Translations under genes and position numbers: made by a program
IMG/VR virus record: IMGVR_UViG_3300025030_001170
Coordinates: 1 to 21,651 of that record
Source: a virus
Direction: 5' to 3' (one strand)
Length of the DNA: 21,651 nt
Notes under the pieces: generated by a model
What the model was told of the DNA's origin: nothing
Database searches by the model: none
What the model saw: only the letters and a program-made list of their open reading frames with translations
Part shown: positions 6,037-13,186 of the stretch, one piece after another
Layout of the letters: each line of letters starts with the position of its first letter
Position numbering within the stretch: position 1 is the stretch's first letter

Positions 6037-6107
6037 ACGAAACGCTCCCCTCCGTGTTTCGCTCCGTGTGACCTGCAGCGGCCCCATCCGTTGCAGGTCT
6101 TTTTTTT
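6037..6107 (+). ncRNA. candidate small RNA with anti-Shine-Dalgarno loop
   Basis: A promoter lies just upstream and a terminator closes the segment. The first hairpin pairs cgaaac 6038-6043 with gtttcg 6056-6061 (two more inner pairs are possible), exposing a C-rich loop that contains CTCCCCTC 6045-6052. That 8-mer is the exact complement of GAGGGGAG, which forms the ribosome sites at 3660-3667, 7062-7069 and 12746-12753 in this window. The second hairpin is the terminator. No reading frame is present. The alternative is a leader with attenuator feeding the operon when antitermination occurs. Confidence 0.45.
6070..6107 (+). terminator. strong intrinsic terminator
   Basis: GACCTGCA 6070-6077 pairs perfectly with TGCAGGTC 6092-6099. 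An inner CGG 6079-6081 pairs with CCG 6088-6090, and a run of eight T follows (6100-6107). It separates the late/control region from the early promoter at 6120. Confidence 0.88.
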
Positions 6108-6119
6108 GCCAAAACACCC

Positions 6120-6148
6120 TTGACTTGCAGCCCTTATTGCGCTACTAT
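6120..6148 (+). promoter_or_regulatory. sigma70-type promoter of the recombination/replication operon
   Basis: TTGACT 6120-6125 is separated by exactly 17 bp from TACTAT 6143-6148. The predicted start near 6155 gives a leader of about 40 nt to ATG 6194, with GAGGAAA at 6181-6187 as ribosome site. It directly follows the terminator, so it is the natural start of the early operon. I saw no clear operator dyad over it. Confidence 0.7.
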
Positions 6149-6193
6149 AAGCATAGAATAAAGGACGACAATAACTAACCGAGGAAAAGCATT

Positions 6194-6373
6194 ATGGCAA
6201 AGCCAGCTCACCGGCCAAGGCTTCCGGACCACAAGCGGAAGATGTCGGTTTCGATCAGAATATCAGCCTGGGTCTTGGCCGAAATAGAGGATCTCGGACT
6301 GCTGGTCGGGCCGACATTGGAAGAGTCGGTTGTGAACTATCTCAAGCTCAGGGAGCCGAGGGTAAAATCATGA
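6194..6373 (+). CDS. small RHH-like putative DNA-binding protein
   Basis: This 59-aa basic product is the first gene after the promoter at 6120 and is preceded by GAGGAAA. KMSVSIRISAWVLAEI (about residues 15-30) looks like the beta strand plus first helix of a ribbon-helix-helix domain, followed by a second helix ending in VVNYLKL. RHH proteins act as dimeric repressors or activators, often on their own promoter. Autoregulation of the early operon is therefore a reasonable inference. The stop overlaps the RusA start by four bases (ATGA). Confidence 0.65.
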   Translation: MAKPAHRPRLPDHKRKMSVSIRISAWVLAEIEDLGLLVGPTLEESVVNYLKLREPRVKS

Positions 6374-6765
6374 AATTAATCCTTCCGCTTGAGGTGATGA
6401 TCCCCCGGAAAACGAGGGAGGACAAGAAGATCATCCTCAACCTCAACATCTACAGGAACGCGCATCATTTCACGCTCAATGCAGCGAAAAAAGAGATGCT
6501 GGAGCACGTTCGACAGGCGCTGCTTCCTTGCGGCGATATCCCGGCCCCTCCGTTCCGGTTTACCTACACGATATTCCCTCCAACAGGCAGGTCGTTCGAC
6601 CTGGGGAATGTGGGGGCAATCGTCCAGAAGTTCACTGATGATGCTTTGATCGAACTCGGGGTCATCAAGGACGACAATATGAAGATCGTGAAAGAGGTTG
6701 TCTATCGGTTCGGCGGGGTGGACAAGGAGAATCCGAGGGCCGAACTAAACATAGAGAGCATTTGA
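6370..6765 (+). CDS. rusA: RusA-family Holliday junction resolvase
   Basis: This 131-aa endodeoxyribonuclease is of the RusA family (120 aa in E. coli prophage DLP12). RusA dimers cut four-way junctions symmetrically and so process recombination and replication intermediates. Family pattern seen: LNIYRNAHH near 25-33, SFDLGN at 75-80 (D77, N80), K87 and DDAL at 90-93, then GVIKDDN at 97-103 with the acidic pair D101/D102. The RxxDxDN motif is partly changed (Leu-Gly between D77 and N80), so one metal ligand may differ. It is coupled by ATGA to the RHH-like gene. Confidence 0.87.
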   Translation: MKLILPLEVMIPRKTREDKKIILNLNIYRNAHHFTLNAAKKEMLEHVRQALLPCGDIPAPPFRFTYTIFPPTGRSFDLGNVGAIVQKFTDDALIELGVIKDDNMKIVKEVVYRFGGVDKENPRAELNIESI

Positions 6766-6766
6766 C

Positions 6767-7051
6767 ATGGCCAAGGCTCCGACAGCGGAACAGAAGCGCA
6801 GGATGGCCAGAGTTGTCGACCTCGGCTGCATAATTTGTGGCCGCCCTGCCGCGATCCATCATTGCAGGCATGCGTGTGGTATGTCCCAGAGACGGCATGA
6901 TCATATTGCCGGATTGTGCGGAGATCACCATCAGCACGGCCCTATTTCACGGCATGGCCAGGGCGCGAAGGAATTCAAGGAAAAGTACGGGGACGACCGC
7001 TGTCTGCATGAGGAAACATGCCGCCGGCTTGGTGAACTGGTAGAGGAATAA
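6767..7051 (+). CDS. HNH-type zinc nuclease, Ref (RecA-dependent nuclease)-like
   Basis: This 94-aa protein has a zinc-binding pair CIIC (21-24), HH (31-32), RRHDHIAGLCGDHHQHG (42-58) and SRHG (61-64). The order C-x2-C...HH...H-x-H...LC-x2-HH...H closely resembles P1 Ref and related phage HNH-like proteins, which cut DNA in RecA-made D-loops. Ref itself is longer, so this may be the nuclease core only. It lies immediately after rusA in the recombination block. A plain HNH homing-type or packaging nuclease is the alternative. Its start has AGAGAG at 6753-6758. Confidence 0.75.
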   Translation: MAKAPTAEQKRRMARVVDLGCIICGRPAAIHHCRHACGMSQRRHDHIAGLCGDHHQHGPISRHGQGAKEFKEKYGDDRCLHEETCRRLGELVEE

Positions 7052-7070
7052 CATTAATCGAGAGGGGAGA

Positions 7071-7448
7071 ATGAACGAGCTGAACGTAAAGCAGTACGAC
7101 CAGATTACCGACACAATCGAGATCGAGGGGACGAAGTATGCCGGCTCCCTTTTCCGGGAGCTTGGCTGCAGCTTCCCTTCTATGGTCGGCCAGGTGATCC
7201 GGGTAGAGCAGAAAAAGGAAGGGACCGTCACCGTGCGAAGGATCGACCGGCCGCGGGCGAATCAGGATATCGAACCGTATGAGACAATGGTGGTCTTCTC
7301 CCCGGCGCTCCGGAAGAGTTTCCTGGCAAATAAGCGGTTTGTCTTCATGGACATGACGATGGGTTTTGCACGGCAAACCAATAATCGCGAGTTGATGCCG
7401 ATGTTATGGACCAAGTGCGAGGAATTCAATCACGAAGAAAAAGAATAA
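7071..7448 (+). CDS. hypothetical early phage protein
   Basis: This 125-aa soluble protein starts at ATG 7071, directly after the strong ribosome site GAGGGGAG (7062-7069). The first two-thirds looks beta-rich (GQVIRVEQKKEGTVTVRRID). The end is acidic and polar. There are no membrane segments and no domain I recognise. It lies between the Ref-like nuclease and the structured noncoding region. Its ribosome site is exactly complementary to the loop of the candidate small RNA at 6037. Confidence 0.75.
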   Translation: MNELNVKQYDQITDTIEIEGTKYAGSLFRELGCSFPSMVGQVIRVEQKKEGTVTVRRIDRPRANQDIEPYETMVVFSPALRKSFLANKRFVFMDMTMGFARQTNNRELMPMLWTKCEEFNHEEKE

Positions 7449-7456
7449 GATTGTCT

Positions 7457-7484
7457 TTGACATCTGGTAAAATTTGAGCATAAT
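7457..7484 (+). promoter_or_regulatory. overlapping promoter elements before structured RNA
   Basis: Two readings are possible. TTGACA 7457-7462 with CATAAT 7479-7484 at 16-bp spacing gives a start near 7491. An extended -10, TGGTAAAAT at 7465-7473, gives a start near 7480. The second would include the whole first helix of the candidate RNA (from 7486) and so fits better. The strong signal within an operon suggests separate transcription of the region downstream. Confidence 0.6.
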
Positions 7485-7848
7485 GGAAGGAGGCAAGCAA
7501 GATGCTTGACCGAAGCGGCCGACCAGCCACCCAAAACGAAAACCACAAGTTGCCCTGGCAATTAGAACAACCCTCCTTCGAGTCTGGTCGGCCCAAAGGT
7601 TCAGCGTTCTCTTTGCCGGGGCATTTTCATTCAGCGCTTTTGGCCCGCGCAATAAAAGCCTGTGCAGCAAAATTGAACCAGCGCTCGAACGGCGCAAGGG
7701 CAACCGCCCACAAAACAGGGAAAACACTACGAGACGCCCGAAAGGGTAAGCAGGGGTTTCGCCGCCCCGCCTGGTATCTGTGGCCAGGTAAAACGGCACC
7801 TGACAAATGGTTCGATTTCCTGCCCTACGGAGGGCAGGTTCTCTCTGG
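7480..7848 (+). ncRNA. candidate structured noncoding RNA with pseudoknot, ~360 nt
   Basis: The stretch 7449-7964 has no convincing gene but is rich in perfect inverted repeats. P1: 7486-7493 pairs with 7572-7579 (8 bp). P2: 7517-7526 pairs with 7584-7593 (10 bp). Their arms interleave (5'P1, 5'P2, 3'P1, 3'P2), which makes a pseudoknot. Local hairpins include 7494-7499/7503-7508 (6 bp), 7548-7553/7558-7563, 7598-7603/7674-7679 (6 bp, closing a domain), 7681-7684/7692-7695, 7698-7701/7706-7709, GCCC-GAAA-GGGT at 7736-7747 (GNRA loop), 7753-7756/7765-7768 and 7770-7774/7784-7788. The last hairpin, 7819-7826/7831-7838 (8 bp), is followed by TTCTCTCT, a terminator-like end. A promoter precedes it. 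The RNA family was not recognised. Confidence 0.6.
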
Positions 7849-7917
7849 CGGCACATTAGATATTGTATGTCTTCTGTGTTGGTTCTTGATACCACTATAC
7901 CCAATGCATGGATAACC

Positions 7918-7943
7918 GGCCCAGGGCGATAACCGCCAGGGCC
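7918..7943 (+). promoter_or_regulatory. hairpin just upstream of gene at 7965
   Basis: GGCCC 7918-7922 pairs with GGGCC 7939-7943 and GGCG 7925-7928 pairs with CGCC 7934-7937, a 9-bp stem with a 5-nt loop. It is not followed by T residues, so it is not a terminator. It lies 10 nt before the ribosome site GGGAGGA (7953-7959). Alternatively 7933-7939 can pair with CTGGCGG 7845-7851, joining it to the upstream RNA. Either form could affect translation or RNA stability. Confidence 0.4.
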
Positions 7944-7964
7944 ACAACGTGAGGGAGGATTGAA

Positions 7965-8297
7965 ATGTCATGGGATAAACTCCCACCGATAGAGAAAGAA
8001 AATTTGCATATCGGCTGCCTGAACTGTTCGAGCGCAGCCCTTGAGGCCCCGCTGGATATGGTTATCGCTGTTGGCTTTGGGTCAGCTACCGTTACTAAAG
8101 ACGGGAAGACTATTTACGACGAAAGAGATGCTGGCGAAGAAAACCTTATGACCGTTGCGCAGGCGGAAGATTTAGCCGCAGCCGATCCTGACCACGATTG
8201 GAGAATAGAAAAATATGGGCCACTGCACGGAGAAGTCTTTCAGAGGCACGGTCCCGGAAAATGGGTTTGTGTCGAATCTAATCAGGGGTTTGCATGA
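7965..8297 (+). CDS. hypothetical phage protein
   Basis: This 110-aa acidic protein starts at ATG 7965 after the ribosome site GGGAGGA. It has a CLNC pair (about residues 18-21), a beta-rich middle (MVIAVGFGSATVTKDGKT), and a PDHDWRIEKYGPLHGEVFQR stretch typical of small phage hypotheticals. No catalytic motif was recognised. It is the first protein gene after the noncoding region and could be transcribed by read-through from it. Confidence 0.75.
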   Translation: MSWDKLPPIEKENLHIGCLNCSSAALEAPLDMVIAVGFGSATVTKDGKTIYDERDAGEENLMTVAQAEDLAAADPDHDWRIEKYGPLHGEVFQRHGPGKWVCVESNQGFA

Positions 8298-8343
8298 CCA
8301 TCATGTCCCAGCAGATATTCCACTCAAGATAGCAAGGAGGACC

Positions 8344-8874
8344 GTGATACACAAGCACAAGGCAATCGTTGACGGCGTAGAGTACGGCACCGGGGATTTA
8401 ATCAAGCGTTGCGGTATTGTCCGGGACTGTGCGCGTAGGCGGATCATCAATTTCAACGAGGGAAAATTGACCGCTGAAGAGCTGTTGACAAAGGGCAAGT
8501 TGACAGGCGGCAAAAAACGATCTTGCGCGGTAATCGACGGCGTTGAGTATTGGCCGGAAGACGTTGCGCGGATTTGCGATATTAAGTATGGGTCCGCCCG
8601 GAACAAAATAATTGATTTCAACGCGGGGAAAATGACGAAAGAGAAGCTTTTTTCCACGGCTCGGGACAAGTCAAAGCGCAAGAGGAGCAAAGCAAACCCG
8701 AATGCGGATTATCGGGCACTTGGCGACAAGCAAAGGCGCGGTGCCCGGTTTCAGATCGGAACGTGGGAGAAAGAGAATATCAAACCTTTGAAGCGTAAGC
8801 GTCGGAAGGGCAGGATAGCAGAACAGCCACCAGGACCGGTATATTATCCTGGGCAATTTATGATAAATCTATAG
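8344..8874 (+). CDS. hypothetical basic protein with internal duplicated module
   Basis: I start this 176-aa protein at GTG 8344, just after AAGGAGG 8334-8340. The frame is open further up to 8215, but that part overlaps the preceding gene and looks non-coding. Residues about 7-50 and 62-105 are two copies of one module at a constant offset of 55. Shared features are DGVEY, then AR, then II-x-FN-x-GK-x-T. The C-terminal third is very basic (KSKRKRSK, KRKRRKGR). Tandem helical modules plus a basic tail suggest DNA or RNA binding. Spacing between ribosome site and GTG is short (3 nt), so the start is uncertain. Confidence 0.65.
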   Translation: MIHKHKAIVDGVEYGTGDLIKRCGIVRDCARRRIINFNEGKLTAEELLTKGKLTGGKKRSCAVIDGVEYWPEDVARICDIKYGSARNKIIDFNAGKMTKEKLFSTARDKSKRKRSKANPNADYRALGDKQRRGARFQIGTWEKENIKPLKRKRRKGRIAEQPPGPVYYPGQFMINL

Positions 8875-8884
8875 GGGGTGCATC

Positions 8885-9778
8885 GTGGATAGAGAATTAT
8901 GGCTTCAGAACAGAAAGACCGGGATCGGCGGCAGTGATGCGCCGGCCATTATGGGATTATCGGCCTGGAAAACGCCGCTTCAGGTCTACATGGAGAAGCG
9001 CGGAGAGCTTGACAATTCCTTTTATGACAACGAAGCGATGGAGTGGGGGCGCCGCCTGGAGCCGGTGATCAGGCAGAAGTATTGCGACCTTACCGGGCTA
9101 GAGGTCGCCGTCCCGCAGGACATCATTCGTCATCCCCTGCATGACTTTATCATCGGCACCCCGGACGGCTTGGCCGCCGACCGCGTCCTTGAGATTAAGA
9201 CCGCACAGTCAATGGATTTATGGGGCGAGGAAGGGACCGATCAGATCCCCCTCAACTATCTGGTACAGGTACAGCATTACATGATGATCACCGGGCTCCC
9301 GGCGGCAGACATTGCGGTACTGTTCTCCTACTCGAACTTCAAGATTTACAATGTCTTCGCCGACTATGAACTGCATGCCCTCATGCTCAACAAGGAAGTT
9401 GAGTTCTGGAACAATGTCCAGAAGGGGGTAGCCCCCGACCCGGTTTCGGCCGAGGATGCCCGGATGAAGTTCCCCAAGAGCACGGCCAGTATCGTCACTG
9501 CCGGCCCGGAGGTTGTGGAACTGCATGAACGGATCAAAGGGCTTTCCGCGCAGGGAAAGGATATCGAGACTCAGCTTGAGCAGGCGAAAACCGAGGTTAT
9601 GACCTTCCTGGGCGAGAATGATACGGTCGTTGATCAGGCCGGCCGACAACTCTTCACCTGGAAATCGAGCAAGCCGCGGGAAGGGTTCGACAAGGACCTG
9701 CTCAAGCTGGAAATGCCGGAAGTATATCGGAAATATGTAAAAGAAGGCGCCTCTTCGCGCCGTTTCCTCACCAAATAA
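8885..9778 (+). CDS. YqaJ-type viral recombinase exonuclease (lambda exonuclease fold)
   Basis: This 297-aa alkaline exonuclease is of the YqaJ/RedAlpha superfamily. It resects double-stranded ends to give 3' tails for its annealing partner. Motifs: GIGGSDAPAIMG (13-24), E59 in RRLEP, GTPDG (91-95, D94) and LEIK (102-105, E103 and K105 of the PD-(D/E)XK core), then QVQHYM (128-133). The start is GTG 8885 after AGGGGG. The C-terminal 90 residues form a coiled coil plus a tail typical of larger family members. The probable annealing protein follows 11 bases downstream. Confidence 0.93.
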   Translation: MDRELWLQNRKTGIGGSDAPAIMGLSAWKTPLQVYMEKRGELDNSFYDNEAMEWGRRLEPVIRQKYCDLTGLEVAVPQDIIRHPLHDFIIGTPDGLAADRVLEIKTAQSMDLWGEEGTDQIPLNYLVQVQHYMMITGLPAADIAVLFSYSNFKIYNVFADYELHALMLNKEVEFWNNVQKGVAPDPVSAEDARMKFPKSTASIVTAGPEVVELHERIKGLSAQGKDIETQLEQAKTEVMTFLGENDTVVDQAGRQLFTWKSSKPREGFDKDLLKLEMPEVYRKYVKEGASSRRFLTK

Positions 9779-9789
9779 AAGGAGCGAAC

Positions 9790-10950
9790 ATGGAAAAGAA
9801 TTTCTTTGCACCGGAAGTATCAGGGGGGACAATGCCCGTTGTCAAGCCGCAGGGGGCAATGGTCGAGATTGAGCAGAGCCGGAGTATCGCCGAGACCCAG
9901 GCGGCAATGATCATCGCCAAGCGGTTTCCCCGGGACGAAAAGCTGGCCCTGGACCGTATTCTCATGGCCTGCACCCGCCCTACCCTCGCCGATCAGGCCC
10001 TCTATTCCTACGCCCGGGGCGGCACGGAGATCACCGGCCCGAGCATCAGGATGGCCGAAGCAATCGCCCAGTGTTGGGGGAACCTGCAGTTCGGTATCCG
10101 CGAACTGGAGCAGCGCAACGGAGAGTCCACGGTCGAGGCCTACGCCTGGGACGTAGAGACCAACACCCGGCAGGTGAAGGTTTTCCAGGTCGCGCACAAG
10201 CGGGCGACGAAGAAAGGGACCTATGCCCTGGAAGATCCCCGGGACATCTACGAGATGGTAGCCAACCAGGGCGCCCGCCGCCTCCGGGCCTGCATTTTGG
10301 GCATTATCCCGGGTGACGTGATCGAGACTGCGGTCAGCCAGTGCGAGACCACCCTGAAGAACAAGGCCGAGGCGACCCCGGAACGGATTCAATCCATGCT
10401 GGAATCATTCGCCACCTACAAGGTCACCAAGGAGATGATCGAGACCCGTATCCAACGGAGAATAGAGGCGATCACCCCGGCCCTCCTGGTCCAGTTGGGC
10501 AAGATTTACAATTCTATAAAGGACGGGATGAGCGTGGCCGCAGACTGGTTTGAAATTGCCAAGGCCGAGGAGAAGCAGACCGGGAACGAGGCGCTCAAGA
10601 GCAAATTGAGCGGCAAGGGGAAAGAAGCAAATCAAGCAGCAGCTCCCCCCGCAGAAGAAACAAAGATGGAAGCCGACGTTCCCCTAGAGCAGCCCGCCGA
10701 TACTTCCGGTCCAGCTCAGGCCGATATTCGGCAGACGAAAATCTCCGGATTCAAGAAGGAGATCGACGCCTGCAAGACTGCAGAAAATGTCGATACATGG
10801 CGGTCGAAGCACAACAAGCGGGTTGATGCCGCGTTCAAACAGGACGACGACGCCTATACGGAGGTCATGTCCTACGCGAATGATCGGTTCGCGGCCCTCT
10901 CTCAGGGGGAAACGGCAGGACAGGATACCGGAAGCAAGCTGAAGCTGTAG
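9790..10950 (+). CDS. probable single-strand annealing recombinase (partner of YqaJ)
   Basis: This 386-aa protein follows the YqaJ exonuclease with the ribosome site AAGGAG at 9779-9784. The conserved-looking core, about residues 70-185, contains YSYARGG, ITGPSIRMAEA, AYAWDVETN, a DIYEMVANQGARRLRACIL helix and IPGDV, a pattern I associate with phage proteins encoded next to YqaJ. The C-terminal third (about 255-310) is a low-complexity, alanine/glutamate-rich linker followed by a short helical end. Annealing activity is inferred mainly from gene order. It would bind single strands made by the exonuclease and pair homologous DNA. Confidence 0.72.
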   Translation: MEKNFFAPEVSGGTMPVVKPQGAMVEIEQSRSIAETQAAMIIAKRFPRDEKLALDRILMACTRPTLADQALYSYARGGTEITGPSIRMAEAIAQCWGNLQFGIRELEQRNGESTVEAYAWDVETNTRQVKVFQVAHKRATKKGTYALEDPRDIYEMVANQGARRLRACILGIIPGDVIETAVSQCETTLKNKAEATPERIQSMLESFATYKVTKEMIETRIQRRIEAITPALLVQLGKIYNSIKDGMSVAADWFEIAKAEEKQTGNEALKSKLSGKGKEANQAAAPPAEETKMEADVPLEQPADTSGPAQADIRQTKISGFKKEIDACKTAENVDTWRSKHNKRVDAAFKQDDDAYTEVMSYANDRFAALSQGETAGQDTGSKLKL

Positions 10951-10983
10951 GATTTTACTGTAAAATAAAACACGGAGGGAACC

Positions 10984-12075
10984 ATGGAACTGATTATCCG
11001 AATGAAAGGGGAGGTCGAGAAGACCAATTTCAAGGAATTCAAGGTAGAGGTCGAGAAGCAACTAGCCATCGTTTCCGGAAAGGCAATCGACAGCACTGAC
11101 GATGCCAAGCTGGCCCGGGACACGATCAAATACTGCCAGGACATCGAGGCCGCGATCACCCAGGCGAAGGAATTGGCCCTGGCCCAGACCGCTGATATCA
11201 AGCAGGTATTCGAGGCGCTTGATGAATTGTCCGGGAAATCGGCCCGGGCCCGGATCGACCTGAAGAAGAAGGTGGACGACTACATGGCCACCCAGAAGAA
11301 GAAAATCATCGACGACCAGGTTGAATCGATTACCCTCCTGGTGAAGGGGCATGTCGCCGAGCACCCTGAATTTGCCCGGATGTATACCGTGAACCGTGGC
11401 GCGTATGAATTGGCGGTCAAGGGTAAGAGTTCTCTCGAATCCATGCAGAAGGCGGTCCGTGACCTCTTCACTGTGCAGGTTGGGATTATCGGCGAGTGCC
11501 TGACCAGGCTGATCGAGAACAAGACCATCCTGGACGCGGCCTGCGCCGAGAACAAGCACCTGTTCCCGGACTATTCCGAGCTGGCCATTGCCAAGGACAA
11601 GTCGATTGTCGTCTCTACCGTTGAGGCCCGGGTGGCCAAGTACGAACTGGAACTGGCCGAGAAGGAGAAGAAAGCCAGGGAGCTTGCGGAAAGGGCGGAG
11701 AAGGCAAAGGCCGACGCGCTGGCCAGGGGGCCGATCGTTGTCCCGGAAGGCAGTAAGGAAAATGCTGCGACGACGGCTGTCGAGTCGTTCGGGCCTGGGG
11801 CAGTTGTAAAGGAAGAGTTTCCAACTGGGCCGGGGCGAATGAGCGGAGCCTTTTCCGCCCCGCCTGATTCACAACATGGGCTTCCCACTCCAGTCGGTCA
11901 ACAGGCAATACGGTCTGGAGTGACGACTGAAGACTCTCTCTCCATTCCCCGCAAGATCACCGTCATGGTGAACGGCGACAAAGCGGAGGTGATCAGGATT
12001 GCCAGGATGATCGATGCGGCAATCTCGAAAGAGGCTTCGGTTATGGTCGTTGGCCTCGGAAATCTCGGGGAATGA
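10984..12075 (+). CDS. DUF1351-like coiled-coil phage protein
   Basis: This 363-aa protein with ribosome site GGAGGG at about 10974 lies third in the YqaJ recombination set, where DUF1351-type proteins commonly occur. Residues 1-240 are almost entirely helical with heptad patterns, including a run ELAEKEKKARELAERAEKAK near 222-241. A flexible proline/glycine linker (about 245-320) leads to a small alpha/beta C-terminal domain (KITVMVNGDKAEVIRIARM). Biochemical function is unknown for the group. It might support the recombinase or single-strand binding. The family call is tentative. Confidence 0.65.
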   Translation: MELIIRMKGEVEKTNFKEFKVEVEKQLAIVSGKAIDSTDDAKLARDTIKYCQDIEAAITQAKELALAQTADIKQVFEALDELSGKSARARIDLKKKVDDYMATQKKKIIDDQVESITLLVKGHVAEHPEFARMYTVNRGAYELAVKGKSSLESMQKAVRDLFTVQVGIIGECLTRLIENKTILDAACAENKHLFPDYSELAIAKDKSIVVSTVEARVAKYELELAEKEKKARELAERAEKAKADALARGPIVVPEGSKENAATTAVESFGPGAVVKEEFPTGPGRMSGAFSAPPDSQHGLPTPVGQQAIRSGVTTEDSLSIPRKITVMVNGDKAEVIRIARMIDAAISKEASVMVVGLGNLGE

Positions 12076-12260
12076 GCAACTTCAAATCAGCGCCTGGTAT
12101 TGGGGACATTCCACCCCTCTACCCGCCGGAGTACAAAGACGATGTGCCTAAATTTTGGTGTGACGTATGTTCAACGCGACTATTTGATGATGAAGTCAAA
12201 AAGGAAGGTCGTGATGAAAAAACCTGCAAGCTCTGTGGAAATCCGGTCATCGACTTCTGA
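12072..12260 (+). CDS. small zinc-ribbon protein
   Basis: This 62-aa protein starts at an ATGA overlap with the previous gene. CDVC (about 30-33) and CKLC (about 52-55) are 18 residues apart, a four-cysteine zinc ribbon. The N-terminus is proline-rich. The role is unknown. Such proteins bind nucleic acid or other proteins. Its 3' end overlaps the next zinc-ribbon gene by 47 nt in another frame. Confidence 0.7.
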   Translation: MSNFKSAPGIGDIPPLYPPEYKDDVPKFWCDVCSTRLFDDEVKKEGRDEKTCKLCGNPVIDF

Positions 12261-12363
12261 CATTCTGTGCGCCGGCTGCGGGCTGAAGATGTCGCCAGAG
12301 TCGTTGTGCCCGGAGTGCGAAGAGAATGTAACCGCGGCAAGTTCATGGGGCTTGGATAAATGA
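12214..12363 (+). CDS. second small zinc-ribbon protein, overlapping frame
   Basis: This 49-aa product from ATG 12214 has AAGGAAGG at 12200-12208 as ribosome site. CAGC and CPEC are 12 residues apart and form a compact zinc ribbon (LCAGCGLKMSPESLCPECEE). It overlaps the previous gene by 47 nt in a different frame and ends in an ATGA overlap with the next gene. The motif and the two-sided coupling support it despite its size. Confidence 0.65.
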   Translation: MKKPASSVEIRSSTSDILCAGCGLKMSPESLCPECEENVTAASSWGLDK

Positions 12364-12758
12364 AGACCGAATCATTCATCTTCACCTCGAAGCGCGAGTT
12401 GACCGATATCCTGACCATGGTCTCCAGGATGAACATCGCCGCAGGGAAAAACTACGAACTGCGGATCGGGCCGGCCGGGGATCTCAAGTCGGTCCAGAGG
12501 ATACTTTATTTCCGTTGGCTCGGGGATTTGGTCGATCATACCGGCCACAGCAAGGACGAACTCCACGAGATTTTCAAGGAGAAGTTCCTGCGCGATATTT
12601 ATTACCGGGACGAAGCCGATTTCCGGGCGGCGACTGATGCCGGTAAAAAACCGGAAGTGTCAATCACCAGGGCCTCGGAAGAGCAGATGCGGGAGTACAT
12701 GGACTGCGTCTTCCATGAGGCCGCAAATATGGATTTTATTCTGCAGAGGGGAGCATGA
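12360..12758 (+). CDS. NinB/YbcN-like phage recombination protein
   Basis: This 132-aa protein has a middle segment QRILYFRWLGDLVDHTGHSKDE-like pattern (about 46-68), then HEIFKEKFL and a C-terminal EEQMREYMDCVFHEAANMDF helix. It resembles NinB (Orf) and YbcN-type proteins, which bind single-stranded DNA and help load recombinases. The N-terminal half is beta-rich as in that family. The resemblance is in pattern and length, not in invariant catalytic residues. It lies in the recombination block and starts at an ATGA overlap. Confidence 0.6.
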   Translation: MKTESFIFTSKRELTDILTMVSRMNIAAGKNYELRIGPAGDLKSVQRILYFRWLGDLVDHTGHSKDELHEIFKEKFLRDIYYRDEADFRAATDAGKKPEVSITRASEEQMREYMDCVFHEAANMDFILQRGA

Positions 12759-13186
12759 TGCAGCGAGAAATATTTCTTTCAAGGGACGAGGCGGAACTGC
12801 TGGTCGATCTGCTGGAGAATAACTTCATCACCGGCCTGTTCGAGCCGAGCGGGGTAGGTGCGGATCTTGCGGTGAATCTCCGGAAAGACTTCGGGATGAT
12901 GCCTCAACCGAAGCTGGAGCCACAGAACAGCATTGAGGCCAGAAGGGGCGCGGTTGGGATTTACAGTCCGACAGAACAGGACAAAATTTGGTTCGCGGCC
13001 TGCGATCAGGTGAAGCGGTCTAACTGTGCCGCCAACACTGACCGGCTCATGGGTTTGCATGCTGCGTTTTTGAAGGAGATAGCCGAGGCCACGGGAAAAG
13101 AAATGAAATGGCGCCGCCGCTTCCTGACCCTGGCCGGCATGCTCGCGGCGGGATTTATCGTGGCGACCTTCCTCCTTTTCCGATGA
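12755..13186 (+). CDS. hypothetical C-tail-anchored membrane protein
   Basis: This 143-aa protein has two candidate starts, ATG 12755 (overlapping the previous stop) and ATG 12758. The ribosome site is GAGGGGAG 12746-12753. The soluble N-terminal 120 residues are helical. The last 20 residues are a hydrophobic helix (LAGMLAAGFIVATFLLF) after a basic KWRRRF, so the protein is probably anchored by its C-terminus in the inner membrane. No domain was recognised. Its ribosome site is complementary to the loop of the candidate small RNA at 6037. Confidence 0.7.
   Translation: MMQREIFLSRDEAELLVDLLENNFITGLFEPSGVGADLAVNLRKDFGMMPQPKLEPQNSIEARRGAVGIYSPTEQDKIWFAACDQVKRSNCAANTDRLMGLHAAFLKEIAEATGKEMKWRRRFLTLAGMLAAGFIVATFLLFR

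Noticed and set aside
7404-7904. 166-codon minus-strand open frame
   Set aside because: Opposite to the operon, overlaps the end of a good gene, low-complexity and arginine-rich with no ribosome site.
7502-7915. 137-codon plus-strand open frame preceded by GGAAGGAGG
   Set aside because: The ribosome-site-like purines form one arm of an 8-bp helix. The product has no protein-like pattern, and the DNA is better explained by RNA structure. Not excluded entirely.
9218-9832. 204-codon minus-strand frame
   Set aside because: Shadow of the YqaJ exonuclease, which has full catalytic motifs.
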